Below, in pieces: positions 18,509 through 27,809 of a stretch of DNA of 64,000 nucleotides. Position 1 is the stretch's first letter; every line of letters begins with the position of its first letter. Where the stretch lies: the NCBI RefSeq assembly GCF_000585355.1, contig NZ_KK073873.1, forward strand, positions 460,703 to 524,702, written 5' to 3'. A program made the translations under genes and the position numbers. Origin of the DNA: Xylanibacter oryzae DSM 17970 (GTDB taxonomy: Bacteria > Bacteroidota > Bacteroidia > Bacteroidales > Bacteroidaceae). The notes beneath the pieces are model-generated. The model made no database searches. It was given only the letters and a program-made list of their open reading frames with translations, and had not been told where the DNA came from.

Positions 18509-18564
18509 ATACACCAGACATTCTTTCTATAGCCATTTGCATATATAATTGATGTCTGGTGTAT
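18509..18564 (+). terminator. Inverted repeat, probable terminator
   Basis: Perfect 13-bp arms ATACACCAGACAT (18509-18521) and ATGTCTGGTGTAT (18552-18564) with a 30-nt loop, then TCGCTTTTAT. The large loop and weak T-run make this a moderate call. Confidence 0.5.
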
Positions 18565-18581
18565 TCGCTTTTATATAATTA

Positions 18582-19673
18582 ATGCCGAATAGAAAAATAA
18601 TACATGTGGATATGGATGCCTTCTTTGCATCTGTCGAACAGCGTGAGAACCCTGAACTGCAGGGTAAAGCTATTGCTGTTGGGCGTGACGAAGAGAGAGG
18701 TGTGGTGTCTACAGCTTCGTACGAGGCAAGAAAATTCGGTGTACATTCTGCTATGTCTATACAGGTAGCCAAGAGAATGTGTCCAAATCTTATAATAGTA
18801 CCCTCGCATTATGAGTTATATAAGAAGGTATCTGTTCAGGTACATGATATATTCAGAGAGTACACAGATTTAATAGAACCGATATCTATAGATGAGGCTT
18901 TTCTTGATGTAACAGTCAATAAGTACAACATTGAACTTGCTGTAGATATAGCAAAAGAGATTAAGCAGAAAATAAAGGACCGTTTACACCTTACAGCTTC
19001 TGCCGGGGTGTCTTATAATAAGTTTCTCGCAAAGATTGCATCTGAATACCGTAAACCGGATGGACTTTTTGTTATTCATCCCGATAGAGCAAAATCTTTT
19101 ATTGAAAAATTACCAATCGAAGATTTCTGGGGCGTTGGACGAAAGACTGCAGAAAAAATGCATTTTATTGGCATTTTTAATGGCGCACAACTTCTTACTT
19201 GTTCGCAGAAACATCTGGTTGAGGTCTTTGGTAAGTCAGGCACAATATATTATAACTTTGCAAGAGGCATAGACGACAGGGCGGTTGAGCCTTATCGTGA
19301 ACGCAAGTCTGTTGGTTGCGAACAGACGTTTGCAAAAGACCTGGATGATCATGTAGAGATTGTAATAGAACTATATCATACGGTAATAGAACTTATAGAG
19401 AGATTGCGTAAAAGCGAATTTCGCGGTCGTACTCTTACACTAAAGATCAAATATAGTGATTTCTCCCAGATAACGCGCCGAACCACAAGTAATAGTATTT
19501 TGTTTGAAAAGAAAAATATTCTGCCATTGGCAAAAAGTTTGATGCACCAGGTTAATAATGAAGGTAAACGGATAAGACTTCTTGGACTTTCAGTTTCTAA
19601 TTCTGTTGATGAAGTTGAAGATAATAAGGGGGAGTGGATTGAGCAGGAGCTGGAATTTGAAGATTGGGACTGA
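18582..19673 (+). CDS. dinB: DNA polymerase IV (Y-family translesion polymerase)
   Basis: Error-prone polymerase for lesion bypass. The 363 residues have the full Y-family order: HVDMDAFFASVEQRE with the first catalytic Asp, GRDEERGVVSTASYEARKFG, the SIDEAFLDVT catalytic motif (D/E pair), the thumb helix-hairpin-helix FWGVGRKTAEKM, and the little-finger domain with KSVGCEQTF. Length is close to the family norm (350-360). It begins only 17 bp after the inverted repeat, and no good promoter or SOS box was seen. Confidence 0.95.
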   Translation: MPNRKIIHVDMDAFFASVEQRENPELQGKAIAVGRDEERGVVSTASYEARKFGVHSAMSIQVAKRMCPNLIIVPSHYELYKKVSVQVHDIFREYTDLIEPISIDEAFLDVTVNKYNIELAVDIAKEIKQKIKDRLHLTASAGVSYNKFLAKIASEYRKPDGLFVIHPDRAKSFIEKLPIEDFWGVGRKTAEKMHFIGIFNGAQLLTCSQKHLVEVFGKSGTIYYNFARGIDDRAVEPYRERKSVGCEQTFAKDLDDHVEIVIELYHTVIELIERLRKSEFRGRTLTLKIKYSDFSQITRRTTSNSILFEKKNILPLAKSLMHQVNNEGKRIRLLGLSVSNSVDEVEDNKGEWIEQELEFEDWD

Positions 19674-19960
19674 TAGACCGAATTAAAATAGAAACTTCAT
19701 CTTAAATACATATCTTTATATATTGCAAGTATTTAACTCAAAAAAGTTATAATTTTGCATGTAAAGTAATACGAAAACTTTACTTTTATACTGATTTTTT
19801 TTGTCGTTTTGAGAACAACATACAGAAATTTATACTATCTTTGCATCAGATATAAAAAACATATTTGAAATTTTTCTTTGAAGTTTTTAAAATAAAGTTG
19901 TCCAAAATGGAAAACTTTTTAAAAAAATACAATAGAAAAGTTTCCTAAAAAGAGAAAAAC
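19674..19960. other. Upstream region of nrdD
   Basis: 287 bp, AT-rich. It contains -7-like boxes TAATTTTG (19750-19757) and TATCTTTG (19836-19843) without well-spaced -33 TTG, and a short inverted repeat GTAAAGT/ACTTTAC (19761-19767 with 19777-19783) followed by TTTTAT. A regulatory site for the anaerobic reductase is plausible but I cannot name one. Confidence 0.4.
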
Positions 19961-22060
19961 ATGGAAATAAAAAACTTCACCATTACGAAAAGAGACGGGT
20001 CTTCAGACCGCTTCTCGTTAGACAAGATTATGAATGCTATAATCAAAGCATTTGAATCAGTTGATGAACCTATAGATCTTGGTTGTATATCTAAGATACT
20101 CAGTCATTTAGACATTAAGGAGGGTATAAAGGTAGAAGATATTCAGAATGAGGTTGAAGAGGCTCTTATGCGCGAAGGTTATTATAAGGTAGCAAAGAGT
20201 TTTATGCTGTATCGACAGCGTCATACTGAAGACCGTGAGACAATGGAGAAGTTGAACTTTTTGGCAGACTATTGTGAAGCAGCTAATGCAGCAACTGGTT
20301 CAAAGTATGATGCCAATGCTAATGTCGAACACAAAAATATTGCAACTTTGATAGGAGAATTGCCTAAGTCAAACTTTATCCGCCTTAACCGTCGTCTGCT
20401 TACAGACCGTATCAAAAAAATGTATGGTAAAGAATTGTCTGATAATTATATTCACTTGCTTACACATCATTTTATATATAAGAATGACGAGACCAGTCTT
20501 GCCAATTATTGTGCATCAATAACAATGTATCCATGGTTGATAGGTGGAACTTCTGCTATCGGTGGTAATTCTTCGGCTCCTACAAATCTGAAGTCTTTCT
20601 GTGGTGGCTTTGTAAATATGGTGTTTATGGTTTCAAGTATGCTTAGTGGAGCATGTGCCACACCTGAGTTCCTCATGTATCTGAATTATTTTATCGGTCT
20701 TGAATATGGCAAGGAATATTATAATGAAACAGATAAAGTGGTAGACCTATCACTGAAGCAGCGTACGATGGATAAAGTAATTACCGATTGTTTTGAGCAG
20801 ATTGTATATAGTATCAATCAGCCTACAGGTGCGCGTAACTATCAGGCTGTATTCTGGAACATTTCTTATTACGACCAGTATTATTTCCATAGCCTGTTTG
20901 ACAACTTTTATTTTCCTGACGGTAGTCAACCCGACTGGAACGGTCTTTCATGGTTGCAGAAACGATTCATGAAGTGGTTCAATCATGAGCGTACAAAGGC
21001 TGTACTAACATTCCCGGTAGAAACTATGGCGTTATTGTCTAAGGATGGTGATACTATGGATAAAGATTGGGGCGATTTCACAGCAGAGATGTATTCAGAA
21101 GGCCATTCATTCTTTACTTATCTTAGTGACAATGCCGATTCTCTGAGTAGCTGTTGTCGTCTACGTAACGAGATTCAGGACAATGGATTTAGTTACACAT
21201 TGGGCGCAGGAGGTGTAAGCACCGGTTCAAAGAGTGTGCTTACTATTAATCTTAACCGTTGTATACAGTATGCGGTAAACAACAAGATGGATTATAAGGA
21301 AACCTTGAGCAATATCGTAGACCTTTGCCATAAGGTTCAGATGGCTTACAATGAAAATCTTAAAGAACTTCAGGCTCATGGTATGCTTCCTTTGTTTGAT
21401 GCTGGTTATATTAACATGAGTCGTCAATATCTTACAATAGGAGTAAATGGACTTGTTGAGGCTGCAGAATTCATGGGACTTAAGATAAATGATAATCCTG
21501 ATTATCTGAAGTTTGTGCAGACAGTATTGGGTATTGTCGAGAAATACAACAAGCAGTACCGTACTAAAGAAGTTATGTTCAACTGCGAGATGATACCGGC
21601 AGAAAATGTAGGTGTAAAACATGCAAAATGGGATAAAGAGGATGGTTATTTAGTTCCGCGCGACTGTTACAATAGCTATTTCTATGTTGTAGAAGACGAC
21701 TCCCTTAATATAATAGATAAGTTTAAGCTACACGGAGCACCATATATCCAGCACCTTACAGGTGGCAGCGCACTACATATGAACCTGGAAGAGCATCTTA
21801 GTAAGGCGCAGTATCGTCAGTTGCTAAAGGTCGCAGCCAAAGAAGGATGTAATTACTTCACATTCAATATACCTAATACGATTTGTAATGAATGTGGATA
21901 TATAGACAAACGTTATTTGCATGAATGTCCAAAATGTCACAGCAAGAACGTTGATTATATGACACGTATTATAGGCTATCTTAAACGTGTAAGCAATTTC
22001 TCTGAAGCACGCCAGCAAGAAGCTAGCCGTCGTTATTATGCAGAAAAAACTCAGGCGTAA
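19961..22060 (+). CDS. nrdD: Anaerobic ribonucleoside-triphosphate reductase
   Basis: Class III ribonucleotide reductase, making deoxynucleotides without oxygen using a glycyl radical. The N-terminal 90 residues are an ATP-cone (allosteric) domain beginning with ITKRDGSSDRFSLDKI. The catalytic barrel follows. The C-terminus has the zinc site CNEC...CPKC and the glycyl-radical loop RIIGYLKRVSNFS. 699 residues, in the family range. nrdG, its activase, starts 20 bp downstream. Confidence 0.96.
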   Translation: MEIKNFTITKRDGSSDRFSLDKIMNAIIKAFESVDEPIDLGCISKILSHLDIKEGIKVEDIQNEVEEALMREGYYKVAKSFMLYRQRHTEDRETMEKLNFLADYCEAANAATGSKYDANANVEHKNIATLIGELPKSNFIRLNRRLLTDRIKKMYGKELSDNYIHLLTHHFIYKNDETSLANYCASITMYPWLIGGTSAIGGNSSAPTNLKSFCGGFVNMVFMVSSMLSGACATPEFLMYLNYFIGLEYGKEYYNETDKVVDLSLKQRTMDKVITDCFEQIVYSINQPTGARNYQAVFWNISYYDQYYFHSLFDNFYFPDGSQPDWNGLSWLQKRFMKWFNHERTKAVLTFPVETMALLSKDGDTMDKDWGDFTAEMYSEGHSFFTYLSDNADSLSSCCRLRNEIQDNGFSYTLGAGGVSTGSKSVLTINLNRCIQYAVNNKMDYKETLSNIVDLCHKVQMAYNENLKELQAHGMLPLFDAGYINMSRQYLTIGVNGLVEAAEFMGLKINDNPDYLKFVQTVLGIVEKYNKQYRTKEVMFNCEMIPAENVGVKHAKWDKEDGYLVPRDCYNSYFYVVEDDSLNIIDKFKLHGAPYIQHLTGGSALHMNLEEHLSKAQYRQLLKVAAKEGCNYFTFNIPNTICNECGYIDKRYLHECPKCHSKNVDYMTRIIGYLKRVSNFSEARQQEASRRYYAEKTQA

Positions 22061-22080
22061 AGCATAAAAGGCACAGACAA

Positions 22081-22548
22081 ATGTTGAATTACGTAAATAC
22101 AGGAATCGTTTTCCAGGAAATACCGGATGAGGTTACACTCTCTATAAACATTTCCAATTGCCCATGCCATTGTCCTGGTTGTCATAGCCAGTATTTATGG
22201 GAGAATATAGGCGATCAACTTACGTCCATGACCATAGATAGTTTTATTAGTCAGTATGGTAATGATATTACATGTATATGTTTTATGGGTGGTGATGCAG
22301 AACCGTCTTATGTTAATACCCTGGCTAGGTATATCCATCGTGAGCATCCCAAGTATCGGGTGGCATGGTACAGCGGCAGACAGCACATACCACAGAGTGT
22401 GAAAAAGTCGGATTTTGATTATATTAAGGTCGGACCGTATATCGAACATCTTGGTTGTCTTAAAGAAAAAACAACCAATCAACGTCTTTATAAGCATGCG
22501 GTAGGTGATGATTTTACAGATATTACACCAAGATTTTGGAAAAAATAA
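22081..22548 (+). CDS. nrdG: Anaerobic ribonucleotide reductase activating protein
   Basis: Radical SAM activase that installs the glycyl radical in NrdD. Short (155 residues) as usual. The Fe-S cluster cysteines are in CPCHCPGC (CxxxCxxC) and a GGD motif (CFMGGDAEPS) stands in for the common GGE SAM-contact motif. Co-transcribed with nrdD. Confidence 0.95.
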   Translation: MLNYVNTGIVFQEIPDEVTLSINISNCPCHCPGCHSQYLWENIGDQLTSMTIDSFISQYGNDITCICFMGGDAEPSYVNTLARYIHREHPKYRVAWYSGRQHIPQSVKKSDFDYIKVGPYIEHLGCLKEKTTNQRLYKHAVGDDFTDITPRFWKK

Positions 22549-22587
22549 ACCGGCTTTCAGTTAAAAAAATGTATCTTTGCCGACGAT

Positions 22588-23184
22588 ATGCAAATGCAAC
22601 GTCCTAAAATAGCAATTATAGACCCCAATACTCTAGCAGTGTTGGGGTTGAAAACTATATTGCAGAATGTTATGCCTATACTTACAGTAGAGACATTTGG
22701 ATCTTTTGCAGAGATGGAGGCAAATAATGCAGACAGTTTTTTTCATTATTTTGTAGCTACAAATGTAGTACTTGCCAACCGTCCGTTCTTTACAGACAAT
22801 CGTCATAAGACTATTGTGCTCACAACATCTAATGATCCCAACTCACAATTGAGTGATTTTCATTGCGTGTGTATCAATCAAGACGAGGAACAACTCGTCA
22901 AGTCTTTACTATTTTTGGAACAGAGTGCCCATGCACACGGCAAAAATCTACCACCTGTACCCAAAGTATTGAATGCAAAATTGCTAAGCGACCGCGAAAT
23001 AGAAGTCCTTTCGCTTATTGTCGAGGGATTTATAAACAAGGAAATAGCAGACAAGCTCAATATAGGTCTGTCTACTGTCATTACGCATCGTAAGAACATA
23101 ATGGATAAACTTGGTCTAAAGAGTGTATCCGCACTTACAATATATGCAGTAATGCATGGTTATGTGGATATAAATAAAATCTGA
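22588..23184 (+). CDS. LuxR-family DNA-binding protein with degenerate receiver-like domain
   Basis: 198 residues. The N-terminal 125 residues have a receiver-like opening (KIAIIDPNTLAVLGLKTIL) but no clear phospho-acceptor Asp within a normal DxxMP motif, so phosphorylation is doubtful. The C-terminus is a LuxR HTH (SDREIEVLSLIVEGFINKEIA ... VITHRKNIMDKLGLKS) almost the same as the HTH of the hemerythrin fusion at 12932. Similar small LuxR proteins in Porphyromonas (such as CdhR) are tied to hemin and surface-structure control; whether this is an orthologue needs a search. A TATCTTTG -7 box at 22572-22579 is only 9 nt before the ATG. Confidence 0.85.
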   Translation: MQMQRPKIAIIDPNTLAVLGLKTILQNVMPILTVETFGSFAEMEANNADSFFHYFVATNVVLANRPFFTDNRHKTIVLTTSNDPNSQLSDFHCVCINQDEEQLVKSLLFLEQSAHAHGKNLPPVPKVLNAKLLSDREIEVLSLIVEGFINKEIADKLNIGLSTVITHRKNIMDKLGLKSVSALTIYAVMHGYVDINKI

Positions 23185-23274
23185 ACAATATTTTTTTAAT
23201 AAAATATTCTGCAAAATGCATGCTATAGCAGCAAAAGAGCATGAATATTATTAAAATTAAATAATGGTTTAACA

Positions 23275-23345
23275 TAGGGACAAAAAAAATCGAGAAGTTC
23301 CCTCCCCGAATTGACCTGTTGCAGTATCTTACTGCACACAGGGGA
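23275..23345. other. Structured non-coding segment upstream of the tandem repeats
   Basis: A strong hairpin CCTGT-T-GCAGTA / TACTGC-AC-ACAGG occupies 23315-23342. TAGGGACAA at 23275-23283 is the exact complement of TTGTCCCTA, which recurs in the 47-bp repeats that follow. This may be part of an RNA or a terminator region for the LuxR gene; there is no poly-T after the hairpin. Confidence 0.4.
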
Positions 23346-23392
23346 CATCTCATCTCATCCTTTCTCTCAAATTTAACAATCGTCTTAATTGA

Positions 23393-23700
23393 CTTAGTCT
23401 AATACCTGTTGTCCCTAACTTACAATCTTTTTTACTTACCTTAATCTAATACCTGTTGTCCCTAACTTACAATCTTCTTTACTTACCTTAATCTAATACC
23501 TGTTGTCCCTAACTTACAATCTTTTTTACTTACCTTAATCTAATACCTGTTGTCCCTAACTTACAATCTTCTTTACTTACCTTAATCTAATACCTGTCAT
23601 CCCTAACTTACAATCTTCTTTACTTACCTTAATCTAATACCTTTAATAACTTAAACAAATTTTCCTATTAACCTTAATCTAATACCTTAATAATCTTATT
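23393..23700. repeat. 47-bp tandem repeat array, about six copies
   Basis: CTAATACC starts at 23399, 23446, 23493, 23540, 23587 and 23634, exactly 47 bp apart; a degenerate copy begins at 23679. Units are near-identical (CTTTTTT/CTTCTTT and TTGTCC/TCATCC variants). The period is not a multiple of three, no long frame crosses it, and there are no unique spacers, so it is neither coding nor CRISPR. It lies between the LuxR gene and the 3' end of the sensor kinase gene. Confidence 0.92.
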
Positions 23701-23869
23701 TACCTTAACTATTAACCTTTTGATGATGCAAAGATACAATGATTTTTAAATCAAGTCAATACTTTTATCATGATATTTGTATAAAAGTACCAAATTCTTG
23801 ATATAAATCAACTATTATGTGTACGGACACACAAAAATTGTGTACGATAACAGTATGTTGTGCAACATA

Positions 23870-25201
23870 CTAACCTTTATCAAATGAAATAGTGAACTTG
23901 GTATGAACTTTCTCAATAGTATCAATATTTATCTCCGCATTGTATATCCTGAGAATTTTAGCAGAGAGAGCCAGACCTATGCCATTTCCCGCATATTCGC
24001 GAGTGTTAGTGGCACGATAGAAAGACTGGAAAATATGTTCAACCTCCGACTCAGGTATACCGATGCCATAATCTTCTATTTCTATTATAATCTTGTCAAC
24101 AGTCTGTTTGAGACGCAAGTCTATCTGTTTTTTAGAATATTTTGTCGCGTTATTCAGAAAATTCTGTATAGCTACCTGCAACAGATATGGATTGGCATCA
24201 AGCATTACGTCTGATTTAGACTCATCAGAGAAAACTACACGTTCGGTTGACTGGGCCAAACCTTGCAGAAAACCATTCAACTTTATTGTCGTAGATTCCT
24301 GTTGAGTAAGATCATCATCATGTCTAGACAGGAACAGTAGATGTTTAATAAGCAGAGACATACGTTTACTTTCCGAATATATCCTTTGTAGAGACTCAAT
24401 ATATTCGTCTTGGTTACGCTCTTTCATAAGCGTAATTTCGCATTCACCCTGTATAGCTGTAAGTGGATTGCTGAGTTCGTGCGATGCTGCACTGACAAAT
24501 GATTTCTCAGAGCGGAACGCTTCGCTGATACGGTCAAGCATATCATTAAGGTTGTGTACCAGTCCATCCAGTTCATCCTTATTGCCGGTATCCTTTAGTC
24601 GTACATCCATATCATTACCCCTTATACCTTTAAGATGCTCAAGAATCTGTTTCAGAGGGCGTAGTATTCTGCCTGAATATAGATGTCCCATTAGAACAGT
24701 AATAGCAATACTTATTATGAGAAGTATGAGCGATAGATATAGAGTATGCTGTTGTATCTTATATCCGTATTTGTTGTGGGCCATCACAATTATTATGAAT
24801 TTCCCTTGATTATCCGGACAATAAAGTACGGCACCGTCCATCACACCTTTCGAAAAATTGATAGGTTCACCATTGTATATTTCCTTTTGTTCATTTTCGC
24901 TTAGATAAAGGTTAAGCGTATCATCCAAAGCCTTGCGGTTACCGTTTATTCTCATAACAGTTTCACTGGCACGTGGCAGCAGTTCGCTGTATTTACGCTC
25001 TATAACCTTATATTCATCAGCGTTCATCTCGTCAGCCTTGAAATGTTTCTGAGCTGCAAGATATGCCTTTTCGCAAAGATTAGCCTCAAACACACGGTCT
25101 ATGTATCTGGAAGTGAATACATAGAAAACCATAATGATGAACATGGCTATACCGAATGTAAGGCAAGTATAGAATAATACAATTTTGTGACCTATCTTCA
25201 T
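23870..25201 (-). CDS. Sensor histidine kinase (OmpR-partner class)
   Basis: Membrane sensor of 443 residues: helices near 9-31 and 152-172 bracket a periplasmic sensor domain of about 120 residues, followed by HAMP, HisKA with the phospho-acceptor in ASHELSNPLTAIQGE, and an HATPase with NFLNNATKYSKK (N box), DYGIGIP (G1) and GNGIGLAL (G2). It is encoded 12 bp downstream of its response regulator. A decayed RND pump gene and an intact RND multidrug operon lie on the other side of the regulator gene, so control of envelope stress or efflux is possible but not shown. Confidence 0.92.
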   Translation of the reverse strand: MKIGHKIVLFYTCLTFGIAMFIIMVFYVFTSRYIDRVFEANLCEKAYLAAQKHFKADEMNADEYKVIERKYSELLPRASETVMRINGNRKALDDTLNLYLSENEQKEIYNGEPINFSKGVMDGAVLYCPDNQGKFIIIVMAHNKYGYKIQQHTLYLSLILLIISIAITVLMGHLYSGRILRPLKQILEHLKGIRGNDMDVRLKDTGNKDELDGLVHNLNDMLDRISEAFRSEKSFVSAASHELSNPLTAIQGECEITLMKERNQDEYIESLQRIYSESKRMSLLIKHLLFLSRHDDDLTQQESTTIKLNGFLQGLAQSTERVVFSDESKSDVMLDANPYLLQVAIQNFLNNATKYSKKQIDLRLKQTVDKIIIEIEDYGIGIPESEVEHIFQSFYRATNTREYAGNGIGLALSAKILRIYNAEINIDTIEKVHTKFTISFDKG

Positions 25202-25213
25202 TCTCCTTATTTA

Positions 25214-25891
25214 TTATTCAGACATGATATATCCAACCCCGACTATCGTATGTATCAGTTTGTGATCGAAATCTTTGTCCACCTTTGTCCTTAGATAGTT
25301 TACATAAACATCTACGACATTGGTATTAGTGTCAAAATTCTTGTCCCATACATCCTTAAGTAGGGTAAGACGACTTATTGCAGTATTTTGATGAGTCATA
25401 AAATACTCCAGCAGTTTATATTCTTTTACCGTTAGGTCTATATCGTTACCCCTGCGCGTTGCCTTTCTGTTGCGGCAATTCAGTTCCAGATCAGCACAAT
25501 GTAGTTCGGCAGTAGTGTTATTGTCAGATGCACGCCTCAGCAGAGCTTCTATCCGGGCCTCCAGTTCTGTAAAACTGAAAGGCTTAACCAGATAGTCGTC
25601 TGCGCCGGCTTTTAGACCTTTAACGATATCATCAGTAGTGCCAAGAGCCGTGAGCATTATCACAGGCGTTTTGTAACCGTATTCGGCACGATATTTAGCG
25701 CACATCTCCAGGCCATTCATCTTTGGCATTATGATATCGAGGATAAGGAATTCAAAATTGTCCGTCTGGGCTTTCATCCATCCTTCCTCTCCATCATTAG
25801 CTACAGTCACATTGTGCCCAAGCTCCTTCAGTCCGCGCTCTATAAATGAGGCAATGTTAACCTCATCTTCCACCAATAATATTTTCGCCAT
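25214..25891 (-). CDS. OmpR/PhoB-family response regulator
   Basis: 225 residues: receiver domain with the phospho-acceptor Asp in LILDIIMPKMNG (about residue 52), the switch Thr in MLTALG and the Lys in LVKPFSF, then a winged-helix DNA-binding domain (LTVKEYKLLEYFM, VDVYVNYLRTKVD). It is the first gene of a two-gene operon with the kinase at 23870. A CAAAGTTA sequence (25917-25924; reverse-strand TAACTTTG) may be the -7 box, without a clear -33 TTG. Confidence 0.94.
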   Translation of the reverse strand: MAKILLVEDEVNIASFIERGLKELGHNVTVANDGEEGWMKAQTDNFEFLILDIIMPKMNGLEMCAKYRAEYGYKTPVIMLTALGTTDDIVKGLKAGADDYLVKPFSFTELEARIEALLRRASDNNTTAELHCADLELNCRNRKATRRGNDIDLTVKEYKLLEYFMTHQNTAISRLTLLKDVWDKNFDTNTNVVDVYVNYLRTKVDKDFDHKLIHTIVGVGYIMSE

Positions 25892-25929
25892 ATAATATAT
25901 AGTTGAATTAAATATACAAAGTTAATAAA

Positions 25930-26340
25930 TTATAGCCTACGTTGTACCATTTTTCCATGTTTATCGTACAAAACATTGCCATAAATTTTTTGTACAATAA
26001 GTGGGAATACAAATAATACGAAAGTAGTAGCAGTCATAAGTCCTAATGTGGCCATCACAGCAGTCATCACTACTGGCCTTACCCTAGAGTGCACACTATT
26101 TCTGACAGATTCATGCAAAGATACGCATAGCACCGTTAGAAACCAAACTCAAGAATTTATTTTTCTTTTCTCTTACATCCTTTTTTAGTAGCATACCGAC
26201 ATTACTGGCACAAGTGTAAATATAAGAACCCCAAGCAATGCAAAACCCAGTGTATATGCCAGTGGCGAGAACATTTTACCTTCAACTTTCTGAAATGAGA
26301 ATATAGGTAGTTACTATTCTTACGTAATGGTCTGTTACAT
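25930..26340 (-). pseudogene. Decayed heavy-metal RND transporter (CusA/CzcA-type) remnant
   Basis: Reading the reverse strand, 26330-26185 encodes a stretch like EGKMFSPLAYTLGFAL and TLVPVM before a stop, and 26133-25930 encodes HSRVRPVVMTAVMATLGL then TTFVLFVFPLIVQKIYGN. Both blocks match separate parts of the C-terminal membrane half of CusA/CzcA (compare the intact CusA at 49637-53311), but the intervening sequence is missing and the frame is broken. Only about 400 bp of a normal 3-kb gene is left. It sits just after the intact RND operon on the same strand and has no sign of function. Confidence 0.75.
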
Positions 26341-26360
26341 GAAAGCGATTGATCAGTGAA

Positions 26361-27809
26361 CTATTCCTGAGCAGGGCTCTGTCCACCACCCAAACTACGA
26401 TATACATCAACCATACTTGAAAGTTGTTGTGCCTTAGCATCTAGGAGTTCCATTTTTGCGTCCAAAGCATCACGTTCATCCATTAATACATCCAGATATG
26501 TACAGCGACTATTCATATACAACATACGGGCTATATTTATTGATTTGTCGAGTTTCTGTGATTCTTCTTCCTTCAATTGGTAATATTTATCCAAGTTGTC
26601 TATCTTCGACATCAGCGTACATACTTCTGAATATGCAGTGAGTAGAGTCTTGTCATATTCATAAAGAGCCTCTATCTGTTGTGCATCAGCAGACTGGAAG
26701 TTTGCCTGAATAGCCTTTTTATTAATTAGCGGACCAGTAAGTCCACCTAGCACACTAAAGGCCAAAGACTTAGGAAGTTTTGTGAGATATGTAGGATTAA
26801 ATGCATCCAAACCTAGTGAGGCTGAAATATTTAATGATGGAAGAAATTCCTTTCTTGCCGCATCTACACTCCATTTTGCCGAAGCCAATTCATGTTCTGC
26901 CTGTCTAATGTCAGGTCTATTTGTAAGAAGTTCAGAAGGTATTCCTGTCATAACCTTTTGCAGATTTGTTGAAAGAAAAGCATCCTTATTTCTATCTATC
27001 TTTGTAGGATATCTGCCAAGCAGTAAATTGAGACTGTTTTCACTCTCAGTAATCTGCTGCTTCAATGTGTATTCATCGGCACGAGCCTTGGCAAGTTCAG
27101 CCTCAAATTTCTCTACAGCAAGTTCTGTATCGGCATCAGCTTTCTTCTGAATCTTTGCTATTTCAACAGCCTTCTTCTGCAAGTCAATATACTGGTGAAT
27201 TAAATCCAGTTTATTATCTAGCGCAAGCAACTCATAATAGTTTGAAGCCACCTGAGAAATAAGAGATGATAATACAGCATTGCGTCCATCTACGGTAGCA
27301 AGATAATGCTCAACAGCAGCATGCTTACTTGAACTCAGTTTATGCCATAAGTCAACTTCCCAATCAGCAGTAGCACCAATCTGATAATCCATCAATGGCT
27401 CTGGCATTGATTTACCTGGTTTAATCTCTGTTGTCGCATTACCAGCACCTTCACTAGTGTATCGACCAGCCTTTGATACACCAACACTTCCACCACCAGA
27501 TACAGTAGGTATCATCAGTCCCTGCTGAAGAAGCACGCCGCTCTTGGCGATAGCTATCTGTTGAATAGTAATACGCAAATCCTGATTGTTTACCAAAGCA
27601 GTATCAATTAGCGAAGCCAATGCAGGATCAGAAAAGAACTGTCTCCAAGGTGTTATAGTGGCAGTAGTGCCAGCTACACTATCCTTCTGAAATTTTGAAG
27701 GCAATTGCAACTTAATATGGTCTGTCATATTGGTTGCCTGTGGTGTCTTGCAACTCGTCATGATGAGCGCAGACACCAATACCGTATATAGGATATGTAA
27801 CTTTTTCAT
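26361..27809 (-). CDS. Outer-membrane efflux lipoprotein, TolC/NodT family
   Basis: Outer-membrane channel of the tripartite pump. 482 residues; lipoprotein signal with lipobox LIMTSC (Cys about 20); two OEP repeats with long helices (for example the ELLTNRPDIRQAEHEL block common in NodT-type factors). Its ATG overlaps the end of the RND permease gene by 4 nt, so it is the third gene of an adaptor-permease-channel operon. Confidence 0.93.
   Translation of the reverse strand: MKKLHILYTVLVSALIMTSCKTPQATNMTDHIKLQLPSKFQKDSVAGTTATITPWRQFFSDPALASLIDTALVNNQDLRITIQQIAIAKSGVLLQQGLMIPTVSGGGSVGVSKAGRYTSEGAGNATTEIKPGKSMPEPLMDYQIGATADWEVDLWHKLSSSKHAAVEHYLATVDGRNAVLSSLISQVASNYYELLALDNKLDLIHQYIDLQKKAVEIAKIQKKADADTELAVEKFEAELAKARADEYTLKQQITESENSLNLLLGRYPTKIDRNKDAFLSTNLQKVMTGIPSELLTNRPDIRQAEHELASAKWSVDAARKEFLPSLNISASLGLDAFNPTYLTKLPKSLAFSVLGGLTGPLINKKAIQANFQSADAQQIEALYEYDKTLLTAYSEVCTLMSKIDNLDKYYQLKEEESQKLDKSINIARMLYMNSRCTYLDVLMDERDALDAKMELLDAKAQQLSSMVDVYRSLGGGQSPAQE

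Noticed and set aside
23393-23700. CRISPR array
   Set aside because: Units repeat head to tail with no unique spacers and no cas genes nearby; it is a simple 47-bp tandem repeat.
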